From JANWVO01 sp964458495 (lineage in GTDB: Bacteria > Acidobacteriota > Terriglobia > Bryobacterales > Bryobacteraceae), in NCBI GenBank assembly GCA_964458495.1, contig CAYWJB010000004.1, forward strand, positions 62,001 to 126,000: a DNA stretch of 64,000 nt. The letters run 5' to 3'. The translations under genes and the position numbers were made by a program. The notes under the pieces were generated by a model. It saw only the letters and a program-made list of their open reading frames with translations. It did not search any database and had not been told where the DNA came from. Positions 1-8,181 of the stretch are shown here, piece after piece (the first letter of the stretch is position 1; each line of letters starts with the position of its first letter).

Positions 1-1
1 A

Positions 2-52
2 AAGTCGCATCCGGCGCCGGTGGACACGCTTTCGGTCAAGCTGGACGGCTGA
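2..52 (+). CDS. 3' end of a gene cut by the window edge
   Basis: Frame 2 reads about 16 residues ending in TLSVKLDG and a TGA stop at 50-52. The stop lies only a few bases before the convergent gene that ends at 57. The composition looks coding, but the fragment is too short to identify. It could also be chance reading. Confidence 0.3.
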   Translation, partial: KSHPAPVDTLSVKLDG

Positions 53-56
53 CCGC

Positions 57-1733
57 TCAGGCGCCGCCGGGCGCCGGCTCTTCCACGTCGTAGACGCGCC
101 CCGCCTTGAGCCCTTTCAATTCCTGGCGGGCGCCGCCAGGCCAGACGATCTCCACCAGTTCCACGGCATCTTCGGCCCCAAGCCCGAAGTGGAGCGGCGC
201 CGCGCTCGCGCTGGCGTAACCAGCTGTAAACGCCACATGATTGTGCTGCGTCATCGAGCGCGTCACTACCTTCACCCGAGCGCCCTGTCCATCGCGCGGG
301 CTCCGCGTGCCTTTCAGCCGGAAGGCAATCCAGTGGTTCGAGCCGGGGCTGTCGTTGATCCACAGCGACGCCCGGGCTGACAGCGCGCTGACGGCGAAGT
401 CGAGCCTGCCGTCGCCGTTGAAGTCGGCGACCACGGCGCCGCGGTGGCGCGCCGGCGGCAGGGCGTCGAGCCCCGCCTCCGCGGTCAACGCCTGCCACTT
501 GCCCTTGCCGAGATTGCGGAAAACCGTGTTGTGCTGGTTGACTGCAACGCGCGGTTCCATCAACGGGGACTGCACATGCCCGCGCGTGACCAGCAGGTCC
601 TTCCAGCCGTCGTTGTCGAAGTCCGCCAGCACCGGGCTGTAGCCCGCCATGGACCGCGATTGTGCGGTCATGCCCGTTTGCGCCGTGACCTCGCGGAAGG
701 AACCCCGTCCCGTATTGAGAAATATGGGGAATGTTTCGTTGTCCAGCGCGACAAGGACGATGTCCGGGTAACCGTCGTTGTCGATATCGCGGAAGTCCAC
801 CCCCATGCCCGAGATCATGTTGCCGTGCTCGGCCAGCGCCACGCCCAGGTCGAAGGCCTTTTCCTCGAATTTCAGGCCGCTTCGATTGTGGAAAAAGAAA
901 TTGAAGAGCTTGTCGTTGGAGACAAAGATATCCGGGTTGCCGTCGAGGTCGAAGTCCGCCGCGCCCGCGCCCATGCCTTTGCCCGGCTGTGAGAGAATCC
1001 CGGCCTCTGCGCTGGCGTCCCGGAAAGAGCCGTCGCCTTTGTTGAGAAAGAGCTGATTGGGCAGCTCCTTGTAATATTTCGGATGGCAGTATTCGTTGCG
1101 CCCCTCGTAGGGACAAACGGGTTCATTCTTCTCCTCCCAGAGAAGGTAATTCACCACGAACAGATCCAGAAGCCCGTCCCGGTCGACGTCCGTCCAGACG
1201 GCGGAAACCGCCCACAGGGGGCCGAACTGCGGCAGGCGCGAGCCGGCGAGCCCTGCCTTCTCCGTCACGTCCGTGAACGTCCCGTCGCCGTTGTTGCGGT
1301 ACAGCGTGTTGCGGTGAACGCCGGCGACGAAGAGATCCAGGTCTCCGTCATTGTCGTAGTCGCCTGCGGCCGCACCGGTGTCGAAGCCCGTGCCCGCCAG
1401 CCCCGCCTTGTCGGTGACATCGGTGAAGCGCCCGCTGCCGTCGTTGGCATAAAGCCGGTTGAAGTGCTCCGGTCCATGCTTCTGAAGCGTGGACAACTCC
1501 GCGCCGTTGCAGAAGAACAGATCGATGTCGCCGTCGCCGTCGTAATCGAATGCTGCTGCGCCGCCCGCCATTGTTTCCGGCGCCCGGCGCCTCGGCGACT
1601 CGTCGTTATCCAGGAAAAAATCCAGAAGCTGCGCCCGGAAATGGATGGGGGATTTCGCAGGCTCCGCCTGGAAAGCGCAAAGGGAAACGGCCGCCAGAGC
1701 GGCGGCGGCGCGGCGCATGGACAAGAATCGCAC
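57..1733 (-). CDS. Secreted CRTAC1-family FG-GAP/ASPIC-UnbV protein
   Basis: A protein of about 558 residues with an N-terminal signal peptide (Arg-Arg, then an Ala/Leu-rich core ending near CAFQA). The body has repeated calcium-binding-like VCBS/FG-GAP blades of the type D-x-D-G-D-x-D-L (for example DYDGDGDIDLFF, DYDNDGDLDLFV, DVDRDGLLDLFV, DFNGDGRLDFAV), expected to form a beta-propeller. The last 90 residues match the ASPIC/UnbV module (GQGARVKV followed by LHFGLG and VEIVWPGG). Proteins of this build are abundant and exported in Acidobacteria and Planctomycetes; their ligands are mostly unknown. The start is either GTG at 1733 or the in-frame ATG at 1718. Both leave the signal peptide intact and neither has a clear ribosome binding site. 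Confidence 0.85.
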   Translation of the reverse strand: MRFLSMRRAAAALAAVSLCAFQAEPAKSPIHFRAQLLDFFLDNDESPRRRAPETMAGGAAAFDYDGDGDIDLFFCNGAELSTLQKHGPEHFNRLYANDGSGRFTDVTDKAGLAGTGFDTGAAAGDYDNDGDLDLFVAGVHRNTLYRNNGDGTFTDVTEKAGLAGSRLPQFGPLWAVSAVWTDVDRDGLLDLFVVNYLLWEEKNEPVCPYEGRNEYCHPKYYKELPNQLFLNKGDGSFRDASAEAGILSQPGKGMGAGAADFDLDGNPDIFVSNDKLFNFFFHNRSGLKFEEKAFDLGVALAEHGNMISGMGVDFRDIDNDGYPDIVLVALDNETFPIFLNTGRGSFREVTAQTGMTAQSRSMAGYSPVLADFDNDGWKDLLVTRGHVQSPLMEPRVAVNQHNTVFRNLGKGKWQALTAEAGLDALPPARHRGAVVADFNGDGRLDFAVSALSARASLWINDSPGSNHWIAFRLKGTRSPRDGQGARVKVVTRSMTQHNHVAFTAGYASASAAPLHFGLGAEDAVELVEIVWPGGARQELKGLKAGRVYDVEEPAPGGA

Positions 1734-1745
1734 CCCCCATTCAGT

Positions 1746-2207
1746 CTAGCAATCCGGGGGCGGATGTTCTTCCAGGAGGCGCAGGGCGCGGGCGGCGGCT
1801 TCCGGCACCGCCGCGGCGACTTCAGGCGAGAGCCCGCCGCCGAATTCGAACTGGCGCGCCGCGATTCCCACCAGGGCGATCCGGGGCGGCAGCAATCCCA
1901 GCTGGCGCCCCAGCCGCAGCGTATCGGTCAGAGACGGCTGATGCGAGCCGCCGCCGCGCCGCGCGGCGTAAGCGAAGATCTTCTCGCCTTCCAACACGCG
2001 CACTGTGCCGGGCGGGTCGTCCGAAGCCATGGCGTCCAGCATCACCAGCGCCGGCGCTCCTTCGAGTTCGAGCAGGAGATCCACGCCCGCGGCGCCCACG
2101 TCGCACAGCCGGGCGCGCCGCTCCGCACCGCGCCGGCGCAGTTCTTCCAGCACCGCCGCGCCCGCGCCATCGTCGCCCATCAGCGCGTTGCCCAGAGCCG
2201 CGATCAC
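1746..2207 (-). CDS. Hydrogenase maturation protease (HycI/HyaD-like)
   Basis: About 153 residues. It begins with the family's first strand and loop, ALGNALMGDDGAG, and keeps the further expected nickel-sensing residues: an Asp in the LDAM segment and a His in GGGSHQPSL. Family role: an endopeptidase that removes the C-terminal peptide of the [NiFe] large subunit after nickel insertion. It is the last gene of the hyp operon. I prefer the GTG start at 2207, which overlaps the hypB stop by four bases (GTGA) and places the first beta strand at the N terminus as in homologs. An ATG at 2237 would add ten residues. The likely substrate is the large subunit at 45170-46477, which still carries a short C-terminal tail after its last ligand motif. 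Confidence 0.85.
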   Translation of the reverse strand: MIAALGNALMGDDGAGAAVLEELRRRGAERRARLCDVGAAGVDLLLELEGAPALVMLDAMASDDPPGTVRVLEGEKIFAYAARRGGGSHQPSLTDTLRLGRQLGLLPPRIALVGIAARQFEFGGGLSPEVAAAVPEAAARALRLLEEHPPPDC

Positions 2208-2866
2208 GGGTTTCCGTTTGCCTGCTGCCTCAGCCATGCGATCCACTCGTCGAGCCCTTCGCCCGTGCGGCAGCTCAGCCGGAACTTGCGCAGCCCCGGG
2301 TTCAGCGCCTCCACGCCGCGCAGGAAGCGCTCGCAATCGAAGTCCAGGTGCGGGAGCAGATCGATCTTGTTCAGCACCACCGCATCCACGCCAGCGTACA
2401 TCTTCGGGTACTTGTAAGGCTTGTCGTCGCCCTCCGGTGTCGATCCGATCAGCACGTTGGCGTGAGCCCCCAGCTTCCAGCTCATCGGGCAAACGAGATT
2501 GCCCACGTTTTCCACCAGCAGCAGCCGGATCCTCTCCAGCGGCAGCAAAGCGAGCGCATCCCGCACCATCGCGGCTTCCAGATGGCACTTGCCTCCCGTA
2601 TTCACGTGCACCGCCGCCGCGCCCGCGCGCTGGCTTCGTTCCGCGTCAAACGCCGCCGCCGACGTGTCGCCGTTGATCATGCCAATGCTGAATTCGTCCT
2701 TCAGCGCTGCCACGGTGCGTTCGATCAGCGACGTCTTTCCCGCCCCCGGGCTCGCCATGAGATTGACGCAAAACACCCCTTTCGCGTCCAGAAGAGTTCG
2801 CACCTCAGCCGCCACGGCATCGTTCGCCGAAAGGACCTTTTCCACCACGGGAACCGTTGTGATCAT
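2204..2866 (-). CDS. hypB: Hydrogenase nickel-insertion GTPase HypB
   Basis: A 220-residue GTPase that works with HypA to deliver nickel to the hydrogenase large subunit in the cytoplasm. The P-loop is at about residues 39-45 (SPGAGKT), followed by GDTSAAAFDAER, the metal-site motif NTGGKCHLEA, the VENVGNLVCP segment and the guanine-specificity motif NKIDLLP. The N terminus is short and has neither the histidine-rich stretch nor the CxxCGC motif seen in some HypB proteins, so it probably has no nickel-storage function. The ATG at 2866 overlaps the hypA stop by four bases (ATGA), and the 3' end overlaps the protease gene. Confidence 0.96.
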   Translation of the reverse strand: MITTVPVVEKVLSANDAVAAEVRTLLDAKGVFCVNLMASPGAGKTSLIERTVAALKDEFSIGMINGDTSAAAFDAERSQRAGAAAVHVNTGGKCHLEAAMVRDALALLPLERIRLLLVENVGNLVCPMSWKLGAHANVLIGSTPEGDDKPYKYPKMYAGVDAVVLNKIDLLPHLDFDCERFLRGVEALNPGLRKFRLSCRTGEGLDEWIAWLRQQANGNP

Positions 2867-3210
2867 GATTCAACGCCTCCTTCCAGTTCGATTGCATCCA
2901 CGGTACAGTCGTGCCCGCCTGCGGGCTCGCCGCCCAGCGCCCCGCAGCCGGGGCATTCCAGCCCCGTTCCATTGACCGGAAACTCCCGCCCGCAGCGGCG
3001 GCACCGCAGAGTCGCGGGCTCGAACCGGAACTCGAGCCGCGCGCCTTCGGCAGGCGTGCCCCGCGCCAGCTCCTGCCAGAACAGCTCGATCGAATCCCCA
3101 ACATAGCCCGTCCACTCGCCCACGGTGATCTGCACGGAGCGCACCCGCGCGCCGCCCGCGTGCCGCAGCACCACATCCAGCACGGCTTCCGTGATCGAGA
3201 GTTCGTGCAT
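2863..3210 (-). CDS. hypA: Hydrogenase nickel metallochaperone HypA
   Basis: A 115-residue protein starting MHELSIT. The His2 and neighbouring Glu that bind nickel in the family are present. The C-terminal half carries the structural zinc site as two CxxC pairs (CRRCG and CPGCG) around residues 70-90. HypA hands nickel to HypB during [NiFe] centre assembly. The start codon overlaps the hypE stop by one base (TGATG) and the stop overlaps hypB, so translation is probably coupled. Confidence 0.95.
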   Translation of the reverse strand: MHELSITEAVLDVVLRHAGGARVRSVQITVGEWTGYVGDSIELFWQELARGTPAEGARLEFRFEPATLRCRRCGREFPVNGTGLECPGCGALGGEPAGGHDCTVDAIELEGGVES

Positions 3211-4229
3211 CAACAAATCCTTGGCAGCTGCTCGCCGCTCAGCAGGTCGAGCACGCGAGTGGCGCCGATCACCGACCGCAGCGTCACCACGCCCGCGCCT
3301 TTCCCTGTCACCTTCCCGATCACTGCGCCGCCGGGCAGAAGCGCTGCCGCGCGCTCGCCGTCGCCCGCCGCCACAAACGCAGCGAACCGTCCTTCGTTGG
3401 CCACATACAGCGGATCGAAACCGAGCAGCTCGCAGGCGGCACGCACGTCCTCGCGCACCGGGATGCGCGCCTCGTCGAGTTCCACCGCGGCGCGCGCGGC
3501 GCGCGCGATCTCGATCACTGCCGACGCCAGCCCCCCGCGCGTCAGGTCCCGCATGCAATGCACCCGGATCCCGTTTCCCAGCAAGCCGAGCGCCTCGCGG
3601 TGGACCGGTGCGGAGTCCGAAACAATTTCCGACTCGAATGTCAGCCCCTCCCGCGCGCTCATCACCGCCATGCCGTGCCGTCCGATGTCGCCGGAGACGA
3701 CAATCTCGTCGCCTTCGGCGACACGCCACGGCGCCAGCTCGCCCTCGTGAATCAGCACGCCGATGCCGGTGGTCGTGAGGTAGAGCCCGTCCGCCCGGCC
3801 TCGTTCCACCACCTTCGTGTCGCCGGTCGCGATGCGCACACCCGCCCGCCGCGCCGCTTCGGCCATCGAATCGACAATGCGGCCCAGCGTCTCCATCTCC
3901 AGTCCTTCTTCGAGGATGAACGCCGCCGACAGCGCCACCGGCTCGGCGCCCGCCATGGCCAGGTCGTTCACCGTGCCATGCACCGCCAGCGAGCCGATGT
4001 CGCCGCCGGGAAAGAACAGCGGACTTACGACGAAGGAGTCAGTTGTGAACGCCAGCCGCTTCGAGCCCAGGCTGATCACGGCGGCGTCCGTCTCGTGCTC
4101 CGGCGCCAGCCGGGCGGCGAACAGCTGTTCGATCAGCTCCCGCATCAGCCGCCCGCCGCCGCCATGCGCCATCAGAATGCGGCTCCGCTCGGGCATCGGG
4201 ACAGGACAGGAGAAAGTGATTTCAGACAT
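3210..4229 (-). CDS. hypE: Hydrogenase cyanide-ligand synthase HypE
   Basis: 339 residues of the AIR-synthase/PurM fold. It dehydrates the carbamoyl group that HypF places on its C-terminal cysteine, producing the thiocyanate from which the cyanide ligands of the active-site iron come. The N-terminal HGGGGRLMRELI motif and the DSFVVSPLFFPGGDIG nucleotide region are present, and the protein ends exactly in PRIC, the modified cysteine tail. I chose the ATG at 4229 (MSEITFS). It overlaps hypD by eight bases. Upstream in-frame extension runs into hypD and is not credible. Confidence 0.96.
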   Translation of the reverse strand: MSEITFSCPVPMPERSRILMAHGGGGRLMRELIEQLFAARLAPEHETDAAVISLGSKRLAFTTDSFVVSPLFFPGGDIGSLAVHGTVNDLAMAGAEPVALSAAFILEEGLEMETLGRIVDSMAEAARRAGVRIATGDTKVVERGRADGLYLTTTGIGVLIHEGELAPWRVAEGDEIVVSGDIGRHGMAVMSAREGLTFESEIVSDSAPVHREALGLLGNGIRVHCMRDLTRGGLASAVIEIARAARAAVELDEARIPVREDVRAACELLGFDPLYVANEGRFAAFVAAGDGERAAALLPGGAVIGKVTGKGAGVVTLRSVIGATRVLDLLSGEQLPRIC

Positions 4230-5313
4230 GGCTCCTCGAATACCGGTAGTAGGCCGCGCAGGCGCCTTCGCTGGAAACCATGGGCGCGCCGAGAGGCCGT
4301 TCCGGCGTGCAGCCCCGCCCGAATTCGGGGCACTCGGTGGGCTTCTTTGCACCTTGCAGCACCAGCCCGCTGATGCAGGCGGCGGGCTCTTCCACCTCGG
4401 CCGGCGGCAGTGCGAAGCGCCGCTCCGCGTCAAACTCCTGCCATGCGCGCCTCAGCGCCAGCCCGCTGAGCGGAATCACTCCGATGCCGCGCCACTTGCG
4501 GTCCAAGGGTTCGAACATCTCCCGCACCAGGGCTTTTGCCGCGAGATTGCCCTCGCGGCGGACGGCGCGCGAATACTGGTTCTCCACCACGGCGCGGCCC
4601 TGCTCGAGCTGCTGCACGCACATCAGGATGCCCTGGAGCAGATCCACCGGTTCAAAGCCCGTCACCACCACCGGCACGCCGAACTCGCGCGCCAGCGGTT
4701 CATAGTCTTCATAGCCCTCCACCGTGCAGACGTGCCCCGCCGCCAGCACGCCCTGAATGCGGCTGGCGGGCGAGCCGAGAATGGCGCGCAGGGCGGGAGG
4801 CACCAGCACGTGCGCCGCCAGAATCGAGAAGTTCCGCAATCCGCGCCGCCGCGCCTCGCGAACGGCGAGCGCCACTCCCGGAACGGTGGTCTCGAAGCCC
4901 ACGGCAAAAAACACAATTTGCTGATCCTGTTTTTCCTCCGCCATCCGCACGGCATCCAGCGGCGAATACACCATCGCCACTCTCGCCCCGCGGGCGCGCG
5001 CCGCCAGCAGGTCGGTCCGCGATCCGGGCACGCGCAGCATGTCGCCGAAGGAGGCCAGCACCACGCCCGGCATGCACGCCAGTTCGATGGCCCGGTCGAT
5101 CAGCTCGAGCGGCGTCACGCACACCGGGCAGCCGGGGCCATGGACCAGCTCAAGGCCCGGCGGCAGCAGCTGATCCAGGCCAAAGCGCAAAATGGCGTGT
5201 GTCTGCCCGCCGCAGATCTCCATGATCCGCCACGGACGCGTCACCGCGCGCGCGATCGCGCCGGCCAGCGTGCGCGCCCGCCCCGCGTCGCGGTACTCGT
5301 CCAGGTGCCTCAC
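4222..5313 (-). CDS. hypD: Hydrogenase Fe-ligand assembly protein HypD
   Basis: A 363-residue iron-sulfur protein that, with HypC, is the scaffold for building the Fe(CN)2CO unit. Conserved cysteine motifs are visible: EICGGQTHAI near residue 34, HGPGCPVCVTP near 62, and the C-terminal PTECPEFGRGCTPE followed by PLGAPMVSSEGACAAYY, which provide the 4Fe-4S ligands. The ATG at 5313 overlaps the hypC stop by four bases. Order and spacing match a canonical hypCDE block. Confidence 0.97.
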   Translation of the reverse strand: MRHLDEYRDAGRARTLAGAIARAVTRPWRIMEICGGQTHAILRFGLDQLLPPGLELVHGPGCPVCVTPLELIDRAIELACMPGVVLASFGDMLRVPGSRTDLLAARARGARVAMVYSPLDAVRMAEEKQDQQIVFFAVGFETTVPGVALAVREARRRGLRNFSILAAHVLVPPALRAILGSPASRIQGVLAAGHVCTVEGYEDYEPLAREFGVPVVVTGFEPVDLLQGILMCVQQLEQGRAVVENQYSRAVRREGNLAAKALVREMFEPLDRKWRGIGVIPLSGLALRRAWQEFDAERRFALPPAEVEEPAACISGLVLQGAKKPTECPEFGRGCTPERPLGAPMVSSEGACAAYYRYSRSHV

Positions 5314-5558
5314 TGCGCGCCTTCCTCCTCCGCGCCTCCGAGCTGTTCGAACAGCTCGAGCGTCCGGCGAGCTTCCTCTTCATCCACGGTCTGCAGCGCG
5401 AAGCCCGCGTGAACCAGAACATAATCTCCCGGTTTTGCTTCGGGCACGTAGGCCAGCGACGCCTCGCGCACCACGCCCCCGAAGGAGATGCGGGCCATGC
5501 GCGTCAGCGGGTCCTCGCCCACGATTTCAATGATCTCGCCCGGAATCGCCAGACACAT
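5310..5558 (-). CDS. hypC: Hydrogenase maturation chaperone HypC
   Basis: An 82-residue protein beginning MCLAIPGEI. Cys2, essential in HypC for holding the iron fragment and binding the large-subunit precursor, is present. A small beta-barrel is followed by a Glu-rich C-terminal helix. The gene overlaps the 3' end of hypF by 32 bases and hypD by four, which fits a single polycistronic message. The protein shuttles between HypD and the hydrogenase large subunit. Confidence 0.95.
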   Translation of the reverse strand: MCLAIPGEIIEIVGEDPLTRMARISFGGVVREASLAYVPEAKPGDYVLVHAGFALQTVDEEEARRTLELFEQLGGAEEEGAQ

Positions 5559-7722
5559 CGAGCCTCACCTCCCATGCGGCCGCCAGCAGCTGCCCCGCCG
5601 CCAGGCCGCCGTCGTTCGGCGGCGCCTCGCGGTGGAGCAGCGGCCGGAACCCCTCTTCGCGCAGGCGGCGCGCGGCAGCCTCCGCCAGCCGCGCGTTCTG
5701 AAAACAGCCGCCCGTCAAGACCACCTGCTCTGCCCCTGCCCGCCGCGCTGCACGCACAATGGACACCGCCAGCGACTCGTGCAGCAGCGCCGCCCGCTCC
5801 GCCGTCGGAAGCTCCTCGCCTGCCAGGCGTTCGAACAGCGGCGCCCAGTCCTCGTCCATCGGGACCGGTTGCGCCGTGCGCGGCGCCCCGCGCGCGGCGA
5901 ACTCCACGCGCATCGCCGCCTCCCCCTCGAACGTCGACACCGTGCACAGCCCCAGCAGCGCCGCGGCGGCGTCGAACAACCGTCCCGCGCTCGTCGTCCA
6001 CGGACAGTGGAACCCGCGCTCCAGCATCCTGACCAGCACCCGCCACTCATTGTCGTCGAACAGCGGCCGCGCCAGTTCCGGCCGCTGCATCTCCCACGCA
6101 ATTCCCAGCAGGGCGCGGCGCGGCTCTCGCACCGCCTGCTCTCCGCCAGGCAGGCGGAAGCCGCGCAGGTGACCGGTGCGGCGGACCACGCCGTCTTCCC
6201 ACAGCAGAAACTCGCCGCCCCACACCGTCCCATCGGCGCCTGCGCCGGTCCCGTCCCAGCTTGCAGCGAAGACGGGCGGGTCCAGCCGGTGTTCGAGCAC
6301 GGCGGAGAAAAGGTGCGCCACATGGTGCTGCACGGTCTGCACTGGCACACCCAGTTCCCGCGCCGTCTGCGTGGAGGCATAGTCCGGGTGCAGATCGCAC
6401 GCCGCCGCCCTGGGGCTCACGTTGTAGATCCTCCGGAAGTCCGCCGTCATTCTGCGGTGATTCTCGACGGCTGCGGGCGTTGACAGATCGCCGAGGTGTT
6501 GCGAGAGAAACACCCGGCGCCCGCGCGAGAACGCCACCGTGTTCTTCATGTGCCCGCCCGTGGCGAACATCTCGGGCAGTTCCCCAGGCGCATCCAGCGG
6601 CAGCGGCGCGTAGCCGCGCGCCCGCCGCAGCACCGCCGGCGCGCCTTCGATTTCCCGGACAATGCTGTCGTCCACCGGGCGCAGGATGCGCCGGTTGTGC
6701 ACCAGGAACAGGTCGGCGATCCCTCCCAGCCGCTCCAGCGCCTCATGGTTGTCAATGCAAATGGGATCGTCGGTGACATTGCCGCTCGTCGCCACCACCG
6801 GGAAGCCCAGCTCGTCCATCAGCAGCGCGTGCATCGGAGAGTAGGGAATCATCACGCCCGCCAGCGGGTTGTCGGGCGCGATCTCTTCGGGCAAGCCCAG
6901 GGTGTTTTCGATCAGCACGATCGGCGACGCCGGCGTGTTCAACCACGGGTGCCCGTGCTCCGGCAACATGACGGCGAACGGCTTCGTGGGCCGGCGCTTG
7001 CGCCGCCGCAGCTCGCCCAGAGCGTTCCGGTTGCGCGCGTCGCAGACGAGATGAAACCCGCCGATGCCCTTCAAGGCAAGGATGAGCCCTTCGCGCACCG
7101 CCTGTGCCGCTCGCCGCAAGGCATCGTCCCTCCGCTCCAGCACCCGGCCGTCCCGCGCCCACAGCTCGAGGTGCGGGCCGCACTCCGGGCAGCAGTTGGT
7201 TTGCGCGTGGAAGCGGCGGTTCAGCGGATCGCGATACTCGGCTTCGCACGCCGGGCACATGGGGAAGTCGCGCATGGTGGTGCGCGGGCGGTCGTAGGGC
7301 AGGGAATCGACGATCGAATAGCGCGGCCCGCAGTTCGTGCAGGTCGTGAAAGGGTAGCGGTAGCGGCGGTCGTGAGGGTCGAAGATCTCGCGCCGGCAAT
7401 CGGCGCACATCGCCAGGTCGGGCGGCAGGAAGGCCTCCGGCTCGCCGCCGGTGTCGCTTGCCTCCACGCGGAAGCCGCGGTCGCCGGAGTCGGGAAGCGG
7501 TTCGGTCGAGAAATGGGCGATCCGCGCCAGCGGCGGCGGGTTCTGCCGGAGATCGTCGAGAAACGCGCCCACGCGGCCGTCCTCGGCCTCCGCCTCGATC
7601 ACGACGCCCGCCGTCGAGTTCAGCACGAAGCCGGCCACGCCGTGCTTTTGCGCCATGCGATAGACATGGGGGCGGAAGCCCACGCCCTGCACGGCGCCCG
7701 TGATCCGCGCCCGGATTCGCAC
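5527..7722 (-). CDS. hypF: Carbamoyltransferase HypF
   Basis: 731 residues with all family domains in order. An acylphosphatase-like domain (residues 1-90, VQGVGFRPHVYRMA) is followed by two zinc-finger motifs of the CxxC-x18-CxxC type (CADC...CTNC and CPAC...CPEC, about residues 105-190). Next come a YrdC/Sua5-like nucleotide domain (FKPRF-equivalent region with KGIGGFHLVCDA) and a C-terminal Kae1/TobZ-like domain with HHVAHLFSA. It uses carbamoyl phosphate and ATP to carbamoylate the HypE C-terminal cysteine. Translation appears to start at GTG 7722, preceded by an AAGG. It is the first gene of the hyp operon in this window; 72 bases separate it from the VOC gene upstream. Confidence 0.96.
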   Translation of the reverse strand: MRIRARITGAVQGVGFRPHVYRMAQKHGVAGFVLNSTAGVVIEAEAEDGRVGAFLDDLRQNPPPLARIAHFSTEPLPDSGDRGFRVEASDTGGEPEAFLPPDLAMCADCRREIFDPHDRRYRYPFTTCTNCGPRYSIVDSLPYDRPRTTMRDFPMCPACEAEYRDPLNRRFHAQTNCCPECGPHLELWARDGRVLERRDDALRRAAQAVREGLILALKGIGGFHLVCDARNRNALGELRRRKRRPTKPFAVMLPEHGHPWLNTPASPIVLIENTLGLPEEIAPDNPLAGVMIPYSPMHALLMDELGFPVVATSGNVTDDPICIDNHEALERLGGIADLFLVHNRRILRPVDDSIVREIEGAPAVLRRARGYAPLPLDAPGELPEMFATGGHMKNTVAFSRGRRVFLSQHLGDLSTPAAVENHRRMTADFRRIYNVSPRAAACDLHPDYASTQTARELGVPVQTVQHHVAHLFSAVLEHRLDPPVFAASWDGTGAGADGTVWGGEFLLWEDGVVRRTGHLRGFRLPGGEQAVREPRRALLGIAWEMQRPELARPLFDDNEWRVLVRMLERGFHCPWTTSAGRLFDAAAALLGLCTVSTFEGEAAMRVEFAARGAPRTAQPVPMDEDWAPLFERLAGEELPTAERAALLHESLAVSIVRAARRAGAEQVVLTGGCFQNARLAEAAARRLREEGFRPLLHREAPPNDGGLAAGQLLAAAWEVRLDVSGDSGRDH

Positions 7723-7794
7723 CTTCGTATCCTTTATTCCAGTATAGGGCGAAGCGCTGGCTGGTGCGCGGCAGCCAAGGCTGTGTGCGGCCTT

Positions 7795-8169
7795 CTACGG
7801 CAGCGGGACGGAGCGCTGCAGCAGGTGCAGGATGTTGCCCTCGGGGTCGGTGAAGAACACCACCTTGTTGCCCTTGCTCTCGCTGGGCTCGCCGAGAAAG
7901 CGCACGCCCTTTTGGCGCAGGCGCGCGTATTGCGTCTCGAAATCGTCGACCGTCAGGGCGAGATGCCGCAGCCCGGGCGATTTCAGCGTGTCCGGTCCGC
8001 GCTCGCCTTCGGCAGGGATGAACTCGATCATGGAGCCGTTGGGCGCCTTGGCGAACACCGCCGTCGAGCCGCGGTAATTGATGGTGAAGCCGAGCGTGTC
8101 GACATACCATTGCGCCAGCCCCGCCGGGTCCGGCGTGGCGATGGCCGTGTGTTCGATGCCCTGGATCAT
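7795..8169 (-). CDS. VOC-family (glyoxalase/dioxygenase fold) protein
   Basis: 124 residues made of two beta-alpha-beta-beta-beta modules typical of the vicinal oxygen chelate fold. The first module begins GIEHTAIATPDPAGLAQWY and the second LRHLALTVDDFETQYARL. It ends with FFTDPEGNILHLLQ, where His and Glu sit at the usual metal-ligand positions. The substrate cannot be read from the sequence. It lies 12 bases downstream of the Gfo/Idh/MocA gene on the same strand, so the two are probably co-transcribed. Confidence 0.85.
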   Translation of the reverse strand: MIQGIEHTAIATPDPAGLAQWYVDTLGFTINYRGSTAVFAKAPNGSMIEFIPAEGERGPDTLKSPGLRHLALTVDDFETQYARLRQKGVRFLGEPSESKGNKVVFFTDPEGNILHLLQRSVPLP

Positions 8170-8181
8170 CGCCCTCCCCCT